From Methylobacterium organophilum (lineage in GTDB: Bacteria; Pseudomonadota; Alphaproteobacteria; Rhizobiales; Beijerinckiaceae), in assembly GCF_022179465.1 (NCBI RefSeq), contig NZ_BPQV01000001.1:310001-374000 (forward strand): a stretch of DNA of 64,000 bases, written 5' to 3'. Positions within the stretch are counted from its first letter, which is position 1, and every line of letters starts with the position of its first letter. Positions 9,063-16,811 of the stretch are shown here, piece after piece. The notes under the pieces were generated by a model. That model was not told the origin of the DNA, ran no database searches, and was given only the letters and a program-made list of their open reading frames with translations. A program made the translations under genes and the position numbers.

Positions 9063-9677
9063 TCAGGCGCATTTCTGCCCACCGGGCAGCACGATCTCGG
9101 TATCCGTGCGCTCGGCCCACGGAATCTGTTCCTTGATGGTGAGGCCGCCCGGCCCGAAGATCGCCGCGACGATGGTCGAGCCCATGAGCGGAGCGTAGGG
9201 CATCGTGACCTCGGCCTGGAGATAGCGGCTCTTGTCGAACTGGAAGCTCGCCGGCACGGGCGGCAGGTCGCTGGTGCCGGCGACCGTCCCCCGTGCCCGG
9301 GCCGACGCGTTGCTCGTCGCCGCGCTGGAGCAGACCTTGCCGGTGATCTGGTTGTTCACCTTCGTGACCCCCATCGCGCTGATGACGATCTTCGCCCGGT
9401 TCGAATCGTAGGGTTGCAGGATCACCCGGGCGGCGTCGAAGATCGGCGCCATGTTGTCGGGCGCGGCACGGCCGGTGATGTCGGCGACGGAGCGGGTGAC
9501 GAGGCTGACCTTGCGGCTCATGTCGACCGCGCTCGCAAGTTCGGCGGTGCCGACATAGACGAGCAGCATCACCGGCAGGACGATCGCGAATTCGAGGGCG
9601 GCGAGCCCGCGGCTGTCGTGCCGGAAGCTGTGCAGCCGCGCGGAGGCGGCACGGGCTGCTGCCAAGAGCCGGGTCAT
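9063..9677 (-). CDS. tadE: TadE/TadG-like minor pseudopilin
   Basis: This 204-residue protein has the TadE layout: a short basic leader (MTRLLAAARAASARLHSF) with DSRGLAALEFAIVLPVMLLV at about residues 22-41, the prepilin-like Glu and hydrophobic helix, then a polar extracytoplasmic domain. Two cysteines are visible in the mature part (VCSSAA and the C-terminal QKCA). Its ATG overlaps the stop of the upstream pseudopilin gene in an ATGA, so the two are translationally coupled. It stands 43 bp before tadG in the same run. Processing by the CpaA peptidase encoded at 12730 is likely from family knowledge. Confidence 0.85.
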   Translation of the reverse strand: MTRLLAAARAASARLHSFRHDSRGLAALEFAIVLPVMLLVYVGTAELASAVDMSRKVSLVTRSVADITGRAAPDNMAPIFDAARVILQPYDSNRAKIVISAMGVTKVNNQITGKVCSSAATSNASARARGTVAGTSDLPPVPASFQFDKSRYLQAEVTMPYAPLMGSTIVAAIFGPGGLTIKEQIPWAERTDTEIVLPGGQKCA

Positions 9678-10306
9678 GAGCAGACCTTCGTCGAGTCGTA
9701 GGGCTCGACCCGGAACACGCTGGCGGCCTGGAGGACGCGCCGGCCTCCCGGCAGCGTGACGGTGCCCGGGTTGAGCAGCGTGGAGAAGACGGGGAAATCG
9801 ACCGCCGCCTGGACCAGCACGATGGCGTTGCCCCGGCCGCAGGCATAGCCGATGCCGAAATTCGGGTTCCAGTCGCGGATGCCGCTGCCGCTCGTGACGG
9901 GGCTGAGGGGCGCCACGTTCGAGAAGGCGTCCACGGTGGAGATGTTCAACTTCACGTTCGCGCAGTTGAAGATCAGCTTCCGCGGCTGCCCGTTCTCCTG
10001 ACACAGCTTCTTCCGGAAGGCATCGAGCAGGTCGGACGCCTTGCTGAGATTGGCGTTCGCGGTCTGGAAGTTGCCCGTGTAGATCTCGCGGGTCGTATCG
10101 GCGACGGCCTGCTGCAGGGACATCTGCGCCCAGAAGACGATCGCCGTCTCGATGGTCGACAGCAGGATCGCGAGGAAGGGAACGAGCACGATGGCCATCT
10201 CGATGGCCGTCGCACCGCCCGCATCCCGCCCGAAGCGGCGCAGAACCCGGTGACAGCCCTCCCGCGGAGGCTCTCGAACGACCGGATCGTCATGCGCTGG
10301 AGCCAT
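9674..10306 (-). CDS. tadE: TadE-like minor pseudopilin
   Basis: A 210-residue pseudopilin-type protein. After a basic leader of about 30 residues come GGATAIEMAIVLVPFLAILL and STIETAIVFWAQ: the conserved Glu after the hydrophobic start, and the membrane helix of TadE proteins. Four cysteines lie in the periplasmic part (KKLCQ, FNCAN, YACGR and the terminal VCS). The ATG at 10306 is chosen (MAPAHDDPVV); an alternative start at 10345 adds 13 residues with no recognisable feature. It is first in the minus-strand run with tadE and tadG. A 17-bp palindrome lies about 80 bp upstream. Confidence 0.82.
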   Translation of the reverse strand: MAPAHDDPVVREPPREGCHRVLRRFGRDAGGATAIEMAIVLVPFLAILLSTIETAIVFWAQMSLQQAVADTTREIYTGNFQTANANLSKASDLLDAFRKKLCQENGQPRKLIFNCANVKLNISTVDAFSNVAPLSPVTSGSGIRDWNPNFGIGYACGRGNAIVLVQAAVDFPVFSTLLNPGTVTLPGGRRVLQAASVFRVEPYDSTKVCS

Positions 10307-10385
10307 CGGCCGCTCTCGACAGGACGGAAGGCCGAGGCACGACAAGCGCCCCTGCGGCCAACACCACGTTGAAGCGGCAGGGTAC

Positions 10386-10402
10386 CGGAAAACAGTTTTC
10401 CG
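10386..10402. promoter_or_regulatory. 17-bp palindrome upstream of the pseudopilin run
   Basis: CGGAAAAC-A-GTTTTCCG is a perfect 8+1+8 palindrome in the 288-bp gap between the pseudopilin operon start and the stop of the CpaC-like gene. It lies 80 bp before the 10306 start. The size suits a dimeric repressor operator. Its regulator is unknown. Confidence 0.4.
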
Positions 10403-10594
10403 AAATGTTGCGAAGATGCGCGACTCGAATTCCGACGCTTCGCAGCGACCGGCACGGTTAACGCGCCCTCAGCGACAGCGCGCCTCCCGATCTCGACAGA
10501 ATTTCCCGATCCAGTTGTATTCGACTAATTCAATCAACCCCAGACCATATCCCTCCCGCGGCTTCGACGAGGCACCCTGTCGGAGGGGCGCATC

Positions 10595-11086
10595 TCAATG
10601 ACCGGCCGCGCCGGCCGTCGCGAGGGCACGCCGCTGGTCGGCCTGACCGCTCACCTCGGAGAAGTACTTGTTCGAATCCCCGAGCTGCACTGAGGGCTGA
10701 CAGTTCGGCGTGCAGGCATAGGATTCCCGCTCGAGCCCGCGCTGGACGGTGACCACGGAGGCCTGGGGCGGCGACTGGACCGAGATGCTCGTCTCCGCGA
10801 GCATCGCGCCGGTCCCGTCGAGCGCGATCAGGTTGGTGCGGCCGAAGCTCTTGCCCGTGAGGATGACGACCCCGTTCCGCTGGAGCGACACGTCCGCGAT
10901 CATCGGGTTGCCGATGATCACCGTGAGGGTGCGTTCCGGGAGCCGCATCACCTTGGCATTGTCCACGAGCACCGTGATGTCCGGGCGCTCGCTGCCCTCG
11001 TTTGCCAAGGCGCCTTGCGGGCTCGCGAGAAGGGCGGCGGCCACGGCGAAGCCGAAACGCTGACGGGACGACGGAAAGCGCAGCAT
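10595..11086 (-). CDS. Secretin N-domain (CpaC N-terminal-like) pilus protein
   Basis: The 163-residue secreted protein has a signal peptide (FGFAVAAALLASPQGALA, about residues 11-28). A pilus/secretin N-terminal domain follows, with ITVLVDNAKVMRLPERTLTV, IGNPMIADVSLQRNG and GKSFGRTNLIALD. This is the domain that precedes the secretin in CpaC (PF13629-type). The secretin part itself is missing. After the domain comes a short tail with two cysteines (YACTPNC). Its partner is probably the full CpaC encoded at 14387. It precedes the pseudopilin run on the same strand but is separated by 288 bp. Confidence 0.85.
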   Translation of the reverse strand: MLRFPSSRQRFGFAVAAALLASPQGALANEGSERPDITVLVDNAKVMRLPERTLTVIIGNPMIADVSLQRNGVVILTGKSFGRTNLIALDGTGAMLAETSISVQSPPQASVVTVQRGLERESYACTPNCQPSVQLGDSNKYFSEVSGQADQRRALATAGAAGH

Positions 11087-11616
11087 GATCCCTCACTGGC
11101 ACGCGGGCCCCGAGGCGGCGGAGGCAGCCGGCCCGTCGCATCAGCGGATCGCGCGTCAACGGCATCGTTCATCGAGCCCGGCGAGAATGCCGCGGGAGTG
11201 GTGAAAGAACCGCTAATCCCCATCCCGTCTCCGCCCGACTCCCCTCGGGCCGGCACCGTTCCGCCCCTACGCAAGACCATCGCAGGCAGGCGGTCCCGGC
11301 CTCCCATGGCCCGATCGTCCACCGCGCCCCTTCGGCGACGTCGCGCAGCCCAGCGCCGCAACCGGCGGGGATACGCACAGCGCGCCACCCTGAATACAGG
11401 ACACGAAAGACAATCAAGCACAGGTTGCAATCTCTTTCAGGAGCCAAAACTTTTGCCTGATCATTGCGACAATTTTCCGCAAAAACTGCATTGTATTCTA
11501 TCGGCTTAACATAAAATCAATGGGATCTTTCCATTCGTCTCTCTGCATTGGCGCGAAACGCATACAGCGTCTCGTTGTATCAATTTGCAAAAGACTGGTT
11601 GAGATGGGGCTTTATC
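11087..11616. other. Gap upstream of flp1
   Basis: The first 300 bases are ordinary GC-rich sequence with no supported gene. From about 11395 the composition turns AT-rich and looks like a promoter region for flp1, including a CtrA-like box at 11506. CAAAA-C-TTTTG at 11445-11455 is a small palindrome in the same stretch. Confidence 0.6.
11506..11520 (+). promoter_or_regulatory. CtrA-like box of flp1
   Basis: TTAA-N7-TCAA, one base off the CtrA consensus TTAA-N7-TTAA. It ends 96 bp before the flp1 start. The flp2 promoter has the same box at nearly the same distance. Confidence 0.5.
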
Positions 11617-11787
11617 ATGAAGAACATCGTCAAGCGCTTCCTCTCCAATGAATCCGGCGCCACCGCCATCGAATATGGCCTGATCGCCGCCATGATGGCC
11701 GTCGCCCTCATCGCCCTGTTCACGACCCTGCGCGGAAACCTCAACGTCGCTTTCAACAACATCGGCAGCACCCTGACCAAGAAGTGA
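11617..11787 (+). CDS. flp: Flp/PilA-type prepilin 1
   Basis: The major pilin of a Tad pilus. The 56-residue precursor starts MKNIVKRFLSNESGATAIEY, with the class IVb cleavage site before the Glu-Tyr pair and then the hydrophobic helix GLIAAMMAVALIALF. The mature pilin ends in ...NNIGSTLTKK. CpaA (12730) would remove the leader in the inner membrane. Flp1 and Flp2 are nearly identical up to the helix and differ mainly in a few polar positions (TTLRGNLNV versus GTLRSNLNT). No strong Shine-Dalgarno is seen, only TGAGATGGGG upstream. Confidence 0.95.
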   Translation: MKNIVKRFLSNESGATAIEYGLIAAMMAVALIALFTTLRGNLNVAFNNIGSTLTKK

Positions 11788-11889
11788 TCTCGGCAGCGCC
11801 CCAGGGGGATCCGATCGGATCCTGATGAGGCGGCCGCACCGAACCGGCCTTCGCTGCGGCGAGAACGCCCCGAGACGATCGAGAGAAAC

Positions 11890-11930
11890 GCAGAAGGGCC
11901 GGCCTGACGATGTCAGGCCGGCCCTTCTGC
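11890..11930 (+). terminator. Long perfect hairpin after flp1
   Basis: Positions 11890-11908 and 11912-11930 form a perfect 19-bp stem around a GAT loop, 103 bp after the flp1 stop. No U-tract follows on either strand, so it may protect the 3' end of the short pilin mRNA rather than terminate by itself. Confidence 0.5.
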
Positions 11931-12212
11931 ATAACCGCTCATGTGTCCCGGCACCGATTCTGCGGCCCGATGCGCCCAGCCAGGATCACGCCGCCGGCGC
12001 GAGGCCGGACAGCACCATGATCCCTCGAAGCCCCCGTGTTCACACGTCCCCGGCCCTGGAAGCGTGCTCTGGCAAGATAGGCCCGGTTCGGCCCGCGGAA
12101 TGGCTACGCTTGCGGGAATCAAGCTCAGCCATGCAATCCTGCTGAGATCAAATCAAGGTCCGCTTAACCGTGACGCGGGTTGCCTTGGCAGGACTGGAAC
12201 TCCGGGATCAAT

Positions 12213-12227
12213 TTAACCCAACATCAA
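12213..12227 (+). promoter_or_regulatory. CtrA-like box of flp2
   Basis: TTAAC-N6-TCAA (TTAA-N7-TCAA). It ends 95 bp before the flp2 start. Twelve of fifteen bases match the flp1 box. Confidence 0.5.
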
Positions 12228-12322
12228 CGCGTGTGATCTATCCCTAGCCCTGCCACCGATCGAGGCGTTCCAAAGACTTCGACGGTTACTTCGCAAGTTT
12301 ATCGAGTCAAAGGAGAACACCC

Positions 12323-12496
12323 GTGAAGAATATCGTCAAGCGCTTCGCCTCCGACGAGTCCGGTGCCACCGCCATCGAGTACGGCCTGATCGCCGCCATG
12401 ATGGCCGTCGCCCTCATCGCCCTGTTCGGCACCCTGCGCTCGAACCTCAACACCGCCTTCAACAACATCGGCAGCACCCTCACCAAGACCAACTGA
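12323..12496 (+). CDS. flp: Flp/PilA-type prepilin 2 (GTG start)
   Basis: Second Flp prepilin, 57 residues: MKNIVKRFASDESGATAIEY followed by GLIAAMMAVALIALFGTLRS and a tail ending STLTKTN. It starts with GTG at 12323. A strong AGGAGA six bases before it decides the start; no ATG is available. It differs from Flp1 at about eight positions. Two pilins with separate promoters suggest either dosage or alternative pilus forms. It precedes the prepilin peptidase gene cpaA by 233 bp with no obvious gene between. Confidence 0.95.
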   Translation: MKNIVKRFASDESGATAIEYGLIAAMMAVALIALFGTLRSNLNTAFNNIGSTLTKTN

Positions 12497-12729
12497 TCGG
12501 GAACGGCGGCGCTTCGACGCCGCCTGCATCCGGTGAGGCTGCGGCGTAACCGCAGACCGAATGGGAAGACGAGGCCGCCATCGCCGCAGCCTCGTCTTGT
12601 CCGTTTTGGGGAACCCGGACATCGCCCCGCGGTCCGAAGGATGCTCCGAACGGGATTGGCGAATTCTCAACCCGGTCGCGCCATGCTGCCCGGGTCTGCT
12701 CTTCCCTCCCCCGCGCGATCGAGGCCGGC

Positions 12730-13236
12730 ATGGTGACTTTCGCCCTCTGCATCGTCTTCCCGTTCCTGATGGCCTATGCCGCGGCGAGCGATCTCCTGAC
12801 GATGCTGATCCCAAACCGGGTCAACCTGCTCGTGATGCTCAGCTTCGTCCTCTACGTCGTCGGAGCGGGCCTCGGCTGGGCGGAGATCGGCAACCACGTC
12901 GCGGCCGGCGCGCTGACCCTGCTCCTGACCTTCACCCTGTTCGCCCTCGGCTATATCGGCGGCGGCGACGCGAAGCTGGCGGCGGCCACGGCGCTCTGGA
13001 TCGGGCTCGACCACATGGCCGACTATCTTCTCGTGGCCTCCGTCTTCGGCGGGGCGCTCACGCTGCTGATCCTCTACATGCGCACCTATCCGCTCCCGGG
13101 TTTCACGGCGCGGCTTCCCTTCGCGCTGCACCTGCACGATGCGAAAACCGGCATCCCCTACGGCATCGCCCTGGCCGCGGCCGCCCTCGCCGTGCTGCCG
13201 ATGACGCAGGCCTGGCAGCACCTGCCCCTCGGCTAG
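12730..13236 (+). CDS. cpaA: Prepilin peptidase CpaA/TadV
   Basis: An inner-membrane aspartyl protease that cleaves Flp and pseudopilin leaders. The 168-residue protein is almost all membrane helices. The two catalytic aspartates are in AAASDLLTMLIPN (near residue 19) and GYIGGGDAKL (near residue 80), the type IV prepilin peptidase core without the methylase domain, as usual for Tad systems. A last helix (YGIALAAAALAVLP) closes the protein. It is followed by a terminator hairpin and a repeat-rich gap, so it is likely transcribed apart from cpaB onward. Confidence 0.94.
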   Translation: MVTFALCIVFPFLMAYAAASDLLTMLIPNRVNLLVMLSFVLYVVGAGLGWAEIGNHVAAGALTLLLTFTLFALGYIGGGDAKLAAATALWIGLDHMADYLLVASVFGGALTLLILYMRTYPLPGFTARLPFALHLHDAKTGIPYGIALAAAALAVLPMTQAWQHLPLG

Positions 13237-13262
13237 GGCGCTTCTCACCGAAGCAGAGGCCA

Positions 13263-13293
13263 GTTCGGCGAAAGGGAGCGCGTCGGAACAAGG
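13263..13293 (+). repeat. Dispersed repeat, copy 1
   Basis: Matches the complement of 47369-47399 at 28 of 31 positions, including a 17-base perfect core GTTCGGCGAAAGGGAGC. Confidence 0.55.
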
Positions 13294-13347
13294 ATGGTGG
13301 AGCCCGGCGGGGCTCTCATCCAGTCTTTCCAGAACCCATCGAAGCAG

Positions 13348-13370
13348 AGCGCCGGCCTTCCGGCGCTTTT
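13348..13370 (+). terminator. Rho-independent terminator after cpaA
   Basis: AGCGCCGG (13348-13355) pairs with CCGGCGCT (13360-13367) around a CCTT loop and runs into TTTT. It lies 111 bp after the cpaA stop. Confidence 0.6.
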
Positions 13371-13510
13371 GTCTTGGGCGCGACCGATGCCGGCGGGACA
13401 GCACCAGCCGTTGCCCCGGCCATCTCCAGTTGCCCAGCGGGCTTGTCTTGAGCGCGTCTTGTCGACCTTCCGCATTCGAGACAGCCCCCGATCGGCACCG
13501 TGACGAACGG

Positions 13511-13525
13511 TTAACCTTAATTTGA
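13511..13525 (+). promoter_or_regulatory. CtrA-like box of cpaB
   Basis: TTAA-N7-TTGA in an AT-richer patch. It ends 64 bp before the cpaB start. Confidence 0.4.
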
Positions 13526-13589
13526 CGAATCCGCCCCAAAGCTCAGGCCAGACGGCGGCCTGCGCCGTCGACGGATCAGCGCGACGCCG

Positions 13590-14375
13590 ATGAAACCAGC
13601 CCGTCTTGCCCTCCTTGCCGTTGCTGTCGTGGCAGGCGGTGGCGCGGCCTTCATGATGAGTGGGGATCCGCCGCCGCCCCCGGCGCCGGTCGCCGTCGCG
13701 CCGCCGCCGGTGGAGCACGCCGAGATCCTCGTCGCCGCCGCCGATCTTCCCGTGGGCCAGACCCTGAAGCCCGAGGATCTGCGCTGGATGCCCTGGCCCG
13801 AACAGGCCGTGGCCCCCGGCTACATCACCCGGAAATTCGCGCCTGACGCGATCAAGGACACGGCCGGTTCGATCATCCGGACGGGCTTCCTGGCCAACGA
13901 GCCGATCCGCGCCGAGAAGCTCGTGAAGGCCGGCAGCGGCTTCATGTCGGCGATCCTGCCCGCCGGCCTGCGCGCGGTCGCGGTCACCACGGACACCCGC
14001 GGCTCGAGCACCGCGGGCGGGTTCGTGCTGCCCAACGACCATGTCGACGTGATCAAGACCTATCGCGACGACGCCAATGGCGGCGAGCAGATCTCCGAGA
14101 CGGTGCTGACCGACGTGCGGGTGCTCGCCGTGGGGCAGGTCGTCCAGGAGAAGAACGGCGTGAACGTCGTCACCGGCGAGACCGCCACCCTCGCGCTGAC
14201 CCCGACCCAGGCGGAGATCATCACCCTCGCCCAGAAGGTCGGCCAGCTCTCCCTGTCCCTGCGCAGCATTCAGGACGCCGGGAAGGTGGCCGAGGCGATG
14301 GCCGATGCGGGCGCCGACGGGACGATGACCATCGTCCGCTTCGGCGTGGCCAAGCAGCAGCCCACCCGCCGGTGA
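13590..14375 (+). CDS. cpaB: Pilus assembly protein CpaB/RcpC
   Basis: CpaB is a periplasmic, membrane-anchored partner of the Tad secretin. The 261-residue product has an N-terminal signal anchor (LALLAVAVVAGGGAAFMM), then a proline-rich spacer. A SAF domain follows (EILVAAADLPVGQTLKPEDL to GSIIRTGFLANEPIRAEKLV), then the RcpC-like domain with LRAVAVTTDTRGSSTAGGFV, PNDHVDVIKTY and ATLALTPTQAEIITLAQKVG. The C-terminus ends at TRR*. The cpaC start lies 12 bases downstream, so cpaB and cpaC are probably co-translated. Confidence 0.93.
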   Translation: MKPARLALLAVAVVAGGGAAFMMSGDPPPPPAPVAVAPPPVEHAEILVAAADLPVGQTLKPEDLRWMPWPEQAVAPGYITRKFAPDAIKDTAGSIIRTGFLANEPIRAEKLVKAGSGFMSAILPAGLRAVAVTTDTRGSSTAGGFVLPNDHVDVIKTYRDDANGGEQISETVLTDVRVLAVGQVVQEKNGVNVVTGETATLALTPTQAEIITLAQKVGQLSLSLRSIQDAGKVAEAMADAGADGTMTIVRFGVAKQQPTRR

Positions 14376-14386
14376 GGAGAGGACCG

Positions 14387-15898
14387 ATGTTGAAGACCCA
14401 TCGCCGGGCAGCCGTCTCCGCATTCCTCGCCGGCTTCGCGCTGAGCACCCTCCCCCCGGGCGCCGCCCGTGCCGAGATGCCGACCACCGTCGCCAACAGC
14501 ACGGTGGTGACGATCGGGGCCGGCGATGCGAACGTCGCCCGCAAGATCGAGCTGACCCGCGGGCGCTCCCTGATCCTCGATCTCCCCCGGGACGCCAAGG
14601 AAGTCTTCGTGGCGAACCCGGCGGTGGCGAACGCCGTGGTGCGCTCGACCCGCAAGGTCTTCGTCATCGGCGTCGACAACGGCGCCACGTCCATCTTCGT
14701 GATGGATGCCGAGGGCCGCCAGATCGCCACCCTCGACGTCACCATCGGCAGCGAGCTGAAATTCGATCTGCTCTACCAGATCCTCAATCAGAACTTCCCC
14801 GAGGGCCGCTTCGACATCCGTTCCGCGGGCAACTCGATCATCCTGTCCGGCTCCGTGGCCTCGGCGGCCGATGCCGCCCGCGCCTTCGACCTGGCCCAGG
14901 CCTTCGTCGGCACCGGCACCGGCATCGGCGGGAATGCCGCCCCCGGCGGCAGCGCGCGCGGCACCGTCATCAACAACCTGACCGTGCGGGAGCGCGACCA
15001 GGTGATGCTGCGCGTCACCGTGGTCGAGGTGGCCCGCAGCGTCATCAAGCAGTTCGGCATCAACACCAGCGGCAGCTGGTCGGCGCTGAACCCGGTCGCG
15101 AGCAACCACTCGATCCTCTCGCAGTCCAACCCCTTCCCGATCACCGGCGGCAACACGCCGGCGGATAACTTCCTGCAGGCCTCGGTGAAGAGCGGCGGGT
15201 TCTCGCTTCAGGCGACGCTCAAGGCCTTCGAGCAGGCCGGCGTCTCGCGCATCCTCGCCGAGCCGACCCTCACCGCGATCTCCGGCGAGGCGGCCAAGTT
15301 CACGGCGGGCGGCGAGTACCCGGTGCCCTCCAGCGCCTCCTGCGCCGTCGGCATCGTCTGCAGCCCCGGTATCACCTTCAAGACCTACGGCGTGTCGCTG
15401 ACCTTCACGCCGGTCGTCCTGTCCGAGAACCGCATCTCGGTCCGGGTCGGGACCGACGTCACCGAGATCGATCAGCAGAACAGCTTCAACTACGCGGTCG
15501 GCGATCAGGCCGTGGCCGTGCCCGGCACCAAGGTGCGCAAGTCCGAGACCACCGTCGAGCTGCCGTCCGGCGGCACGATGATGACCGCGGGCCTGATCCA
15601 GCAGGTCGGCAAGCAGACGATCAGCGGGCTTCCCGGCCTCATCAACCTGCCGATTCTCGGCGCCCTGTTCCGCTCCCGCGACTACCAGCGCCAGGAGACG
15701 GAGCTGATGATCATGGTGACGCCCTTCATCGCCAAGCCGATGCAGCCCTCGCAGGTCTCCCGCCCCGACGACGGCTTCGTGCAGGCGACGGACCCGCAGG
15801 CGGTCCTGCTCGGCCGCATCAACAAGATCTACGGGGTCGCCGGCGGCAGCCCGATCGGCGCGTCCTACCGCGGCCGCGTCGGCTTCATCGCCGACTGA
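14387..15898 (+). CDS. cpaC: Tad secretin CpaC/RcpA
   Basis: The outer-membrane secretin that lets the Flp pilus through. The 503-residue protein has a signal peptide (AFLAGFALSTLPPGAARA). An N-terminal pilus domain follows (RKIELTRGRSLILDLPRDAK, EVFVANPAVANAVVRSTRKV), then a BON-like region (AGNSIILSGSVASAADAARA). The secretin core runs from MLRVTVVEVARSVIKQFGIN to LPGLINLPILGALFRSRDYQ and ends with ELMIMVTPFI. The ATG at 14387 is preferred because GAGGAGAGG precedes it; a GTG at 14372 overlapping the cpaB stop is possible. Confidence 0.95.
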   Translation: MLKTHRRAAVSAFLAGFALSTLPPGAARAEMPTTVANSTVVTIGAGDANVARKIELTRGRSLILDLPRDAKEVFVANPAVANAVVRSTRKVFVIGVDNGATSIFVMDAEGRQIATLDVTIGSELKFDLLYQILNQNFPEGRFDIRSAGNSIILSGSVASAADAARAFDLAQAFVGTGTGIGGNAAPGGSARGTVINNLTVRERDQVMLRVTVVEVARSVIKQFGINTSGSWSALNPVASNHSILSQSNPFPITGGNTPADNFLQASVKSGGFSLQATLKAFEQAGVSRILAEPTLTAISGEAAKFTAGGEYPVPSSASCAVGIVCSPGITFKTYGVSLTFTPVVLSENRISVRVGTDVTEIDQQNSFNYAVGDQAVAVPGTKVRKSETTVELPSGGTMMTAGLIQQVGKQTISGLPGLINLPILGALFRSRDYQRQETELMIMVTPFIAKPMQPSQVSRPDDGFVQATDPQAVLLGRINKIYGVAGGSPIGASYRGRVGFIAD

Positions 15899-15961
15899 TC
15901 CGGACCGAATCCTTCCCGAGGCTCAAGGCCGGCGCGGCGCGCCGCATCAGGAACTTGAACG

Positions 15962-16696
15962 ATGGCCCTCCCTCGCAGCAGGATGCCCCTCGCCCTTCTC
16001 GGCCTCGCCCTCCTCGCCGGCCCCCTCGCGGCCTGCAAGAGCGACCGGGTCGACACGACGGGCGCGCTCTATCCGAACGACGTGCGCACGCGTCACCCCT
16101 TCGTCCTGGCCGACGGCACCCGGACTCTCGATGTGTTCCCGATCGGCCCGGGCCACCTCTCTCCGCGCCAGGCGGCGGATCTCGATGCCTTCCTACTGGA
16201 ATTCCGGCGCTTCGGCCGCGGCACGCTGGCGGTGGACCTACCCCAGGGCGTCGCCCCCGGGCTGGTGCCGTCGATCGACCGGACCGCGGCGGCGATCCGC
16301 GCGGTCGGCGCGCAGAACGGCATCCCGGCCCGCGCCTTCGTCGTCTCCGGCTACACCGTGGCCAATCCGGCCCTTGCCTCCCCCGTGCGCCTGAGCTTCC
16401 AGCGCATGGAAGCCAAGGTGGCGGGCCAGTGCGGGCTCTGGCCGCAGGATCTCGGCACTTCGGATCCGGCCTTCTCCCTGCGCAACGATCCCTACTGGAA
16501 TCTCGGCTGCGCGACGCGCTCCAACATCGCCGCCCAGATCGCCGACCCCACGGACCTCGTCCAGAGCCGCAGCGAGGGCCGGATCGACACCGTGCGCCGC
16601 AGCAAGGTCATCAACGAGCTGCGCGAAGGCAAGGATCCATCAACGCAATGGCGCCAGGATGGCGCGGCGAGCGTCAAATCTCAGGTCAGCCAGTAG
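15962..16696 (+). CDS. cpaD: Tad pilus lipoprotein CpaD
   Basis: CpaD is a lipoprotein associated with the Tad secretin. The 244-residue product has a lipoprotein signal (LALLGLALLAGPLAACKSD, lipobox LAAC). The CpaD family segments include YPNDVRTRHPFVLADGTRTL, LSPRQAADLDAFLLEFRRFG and CGLWPQDLG. The highly conserved NLGCATRSNIAAQIADPTDL, with the second conserved cysteine, is near residue 185. The ATG is 64 bp after the cpaC stop. A 16-bp hairpin separates it from cpaE. Confidence 0.93.
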   Translation: MALPRSRMPLALLGLALLAGPLAACKSDRVDTTGALYPNDVRTRHPFVLADGTRTLDVFPIGPGHLSPRQAADLDAFLLEFRRFGRGTLAVDLPQGVAPGLVPSIDRTAAAIRAVGAQNGIPARAFVVSGYTVANPALASPVRLSFQRMEAKVAGQCGLWPQDLGTSDPAFSLRNDPYWNLGCATRSNIAAQIADPTDLVQSRSEGRIDTVRRSKVINELREGKDPSTQWRQDGAASVKSQVSQ

Positions 16697-16705
16697 CCGA
16701 TCCGG

Positions 16706-16743
16706 CCGGAGGCCGGGGGCGGCGAGACGCCCCCGGCCTCCGG
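16706..16743 (+). repeat. Perfect 16-bp hairpin between cpaD and cpaE
   Basis: Positions 16706-16721 and 16728-16743 pair perfectly around a GCGAGA loop, ten bases after the cpaD stop. No U-tract follows. It could stabilise the upstream mRNA or reduce expression of cpaE and later genes. Confidence 0.6.
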
Positions 16744-16811
16744 AAAGCCCTTGCCAACGCCCTGCCCGATACCGGCGCTCCGCCGGGGGGCGCACCAACC
16801 GGAAGCACGTC

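Larger units (their letters stand above)
11788..12322. other. Gap between the two flp genes
   Basis: Contains a perfect 16-bp palindrome GGATCCGATCGGATCC (11807-11822), a long hairpin at 11890-11930 and, from about 12140, an AT-richer promoter region with a CtrA-like box at 12213. No gene is supported. Confidence 0.6.
13237..13589. other. Repeat-bearing gap between cpaA and cpaB
   Basis: No gene. It holds a copy of a dispersed repeat (13263-13293), a 10-base direct repeat CGAAGCAGAG (13249 and 13340), a related pair TTGTCTTGGGCGCG / TTGTCTTGAGCGCG (near 13369 and 13444), a terminator at 13348 and a CtrA-like box at 13511. Confidence 0.6.

Noticed and set aside
10660-10690. TTCGAATCCCC resembling a tRNA T-loop
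   Set aside because: It lies inside the secretin N-domain gene and no acceptor, D or anticodon arms surround it.
11501-11580. Sigma-54 promoter before flp1
   Set aside because: TTGGCGCGAAACGCATAC was tested, but GG and GC are not at the required spacing and TTGC is absent.
13501-13530. Long perfect CtrA site at cpaB
   Set aside because: TTAACCTTAA suggests a 2-base spacer at first sight; only TTAA-N7-TTGA fits, so it is recorded as a one-mismatch box and not as a perfect site.
12667-14423. Minus-strand frames across cpaA, the gap and cpaB
   Set aside because: Repetitive Arg/Gly/Ala composition and no motif; the plus-strand genes are clear.
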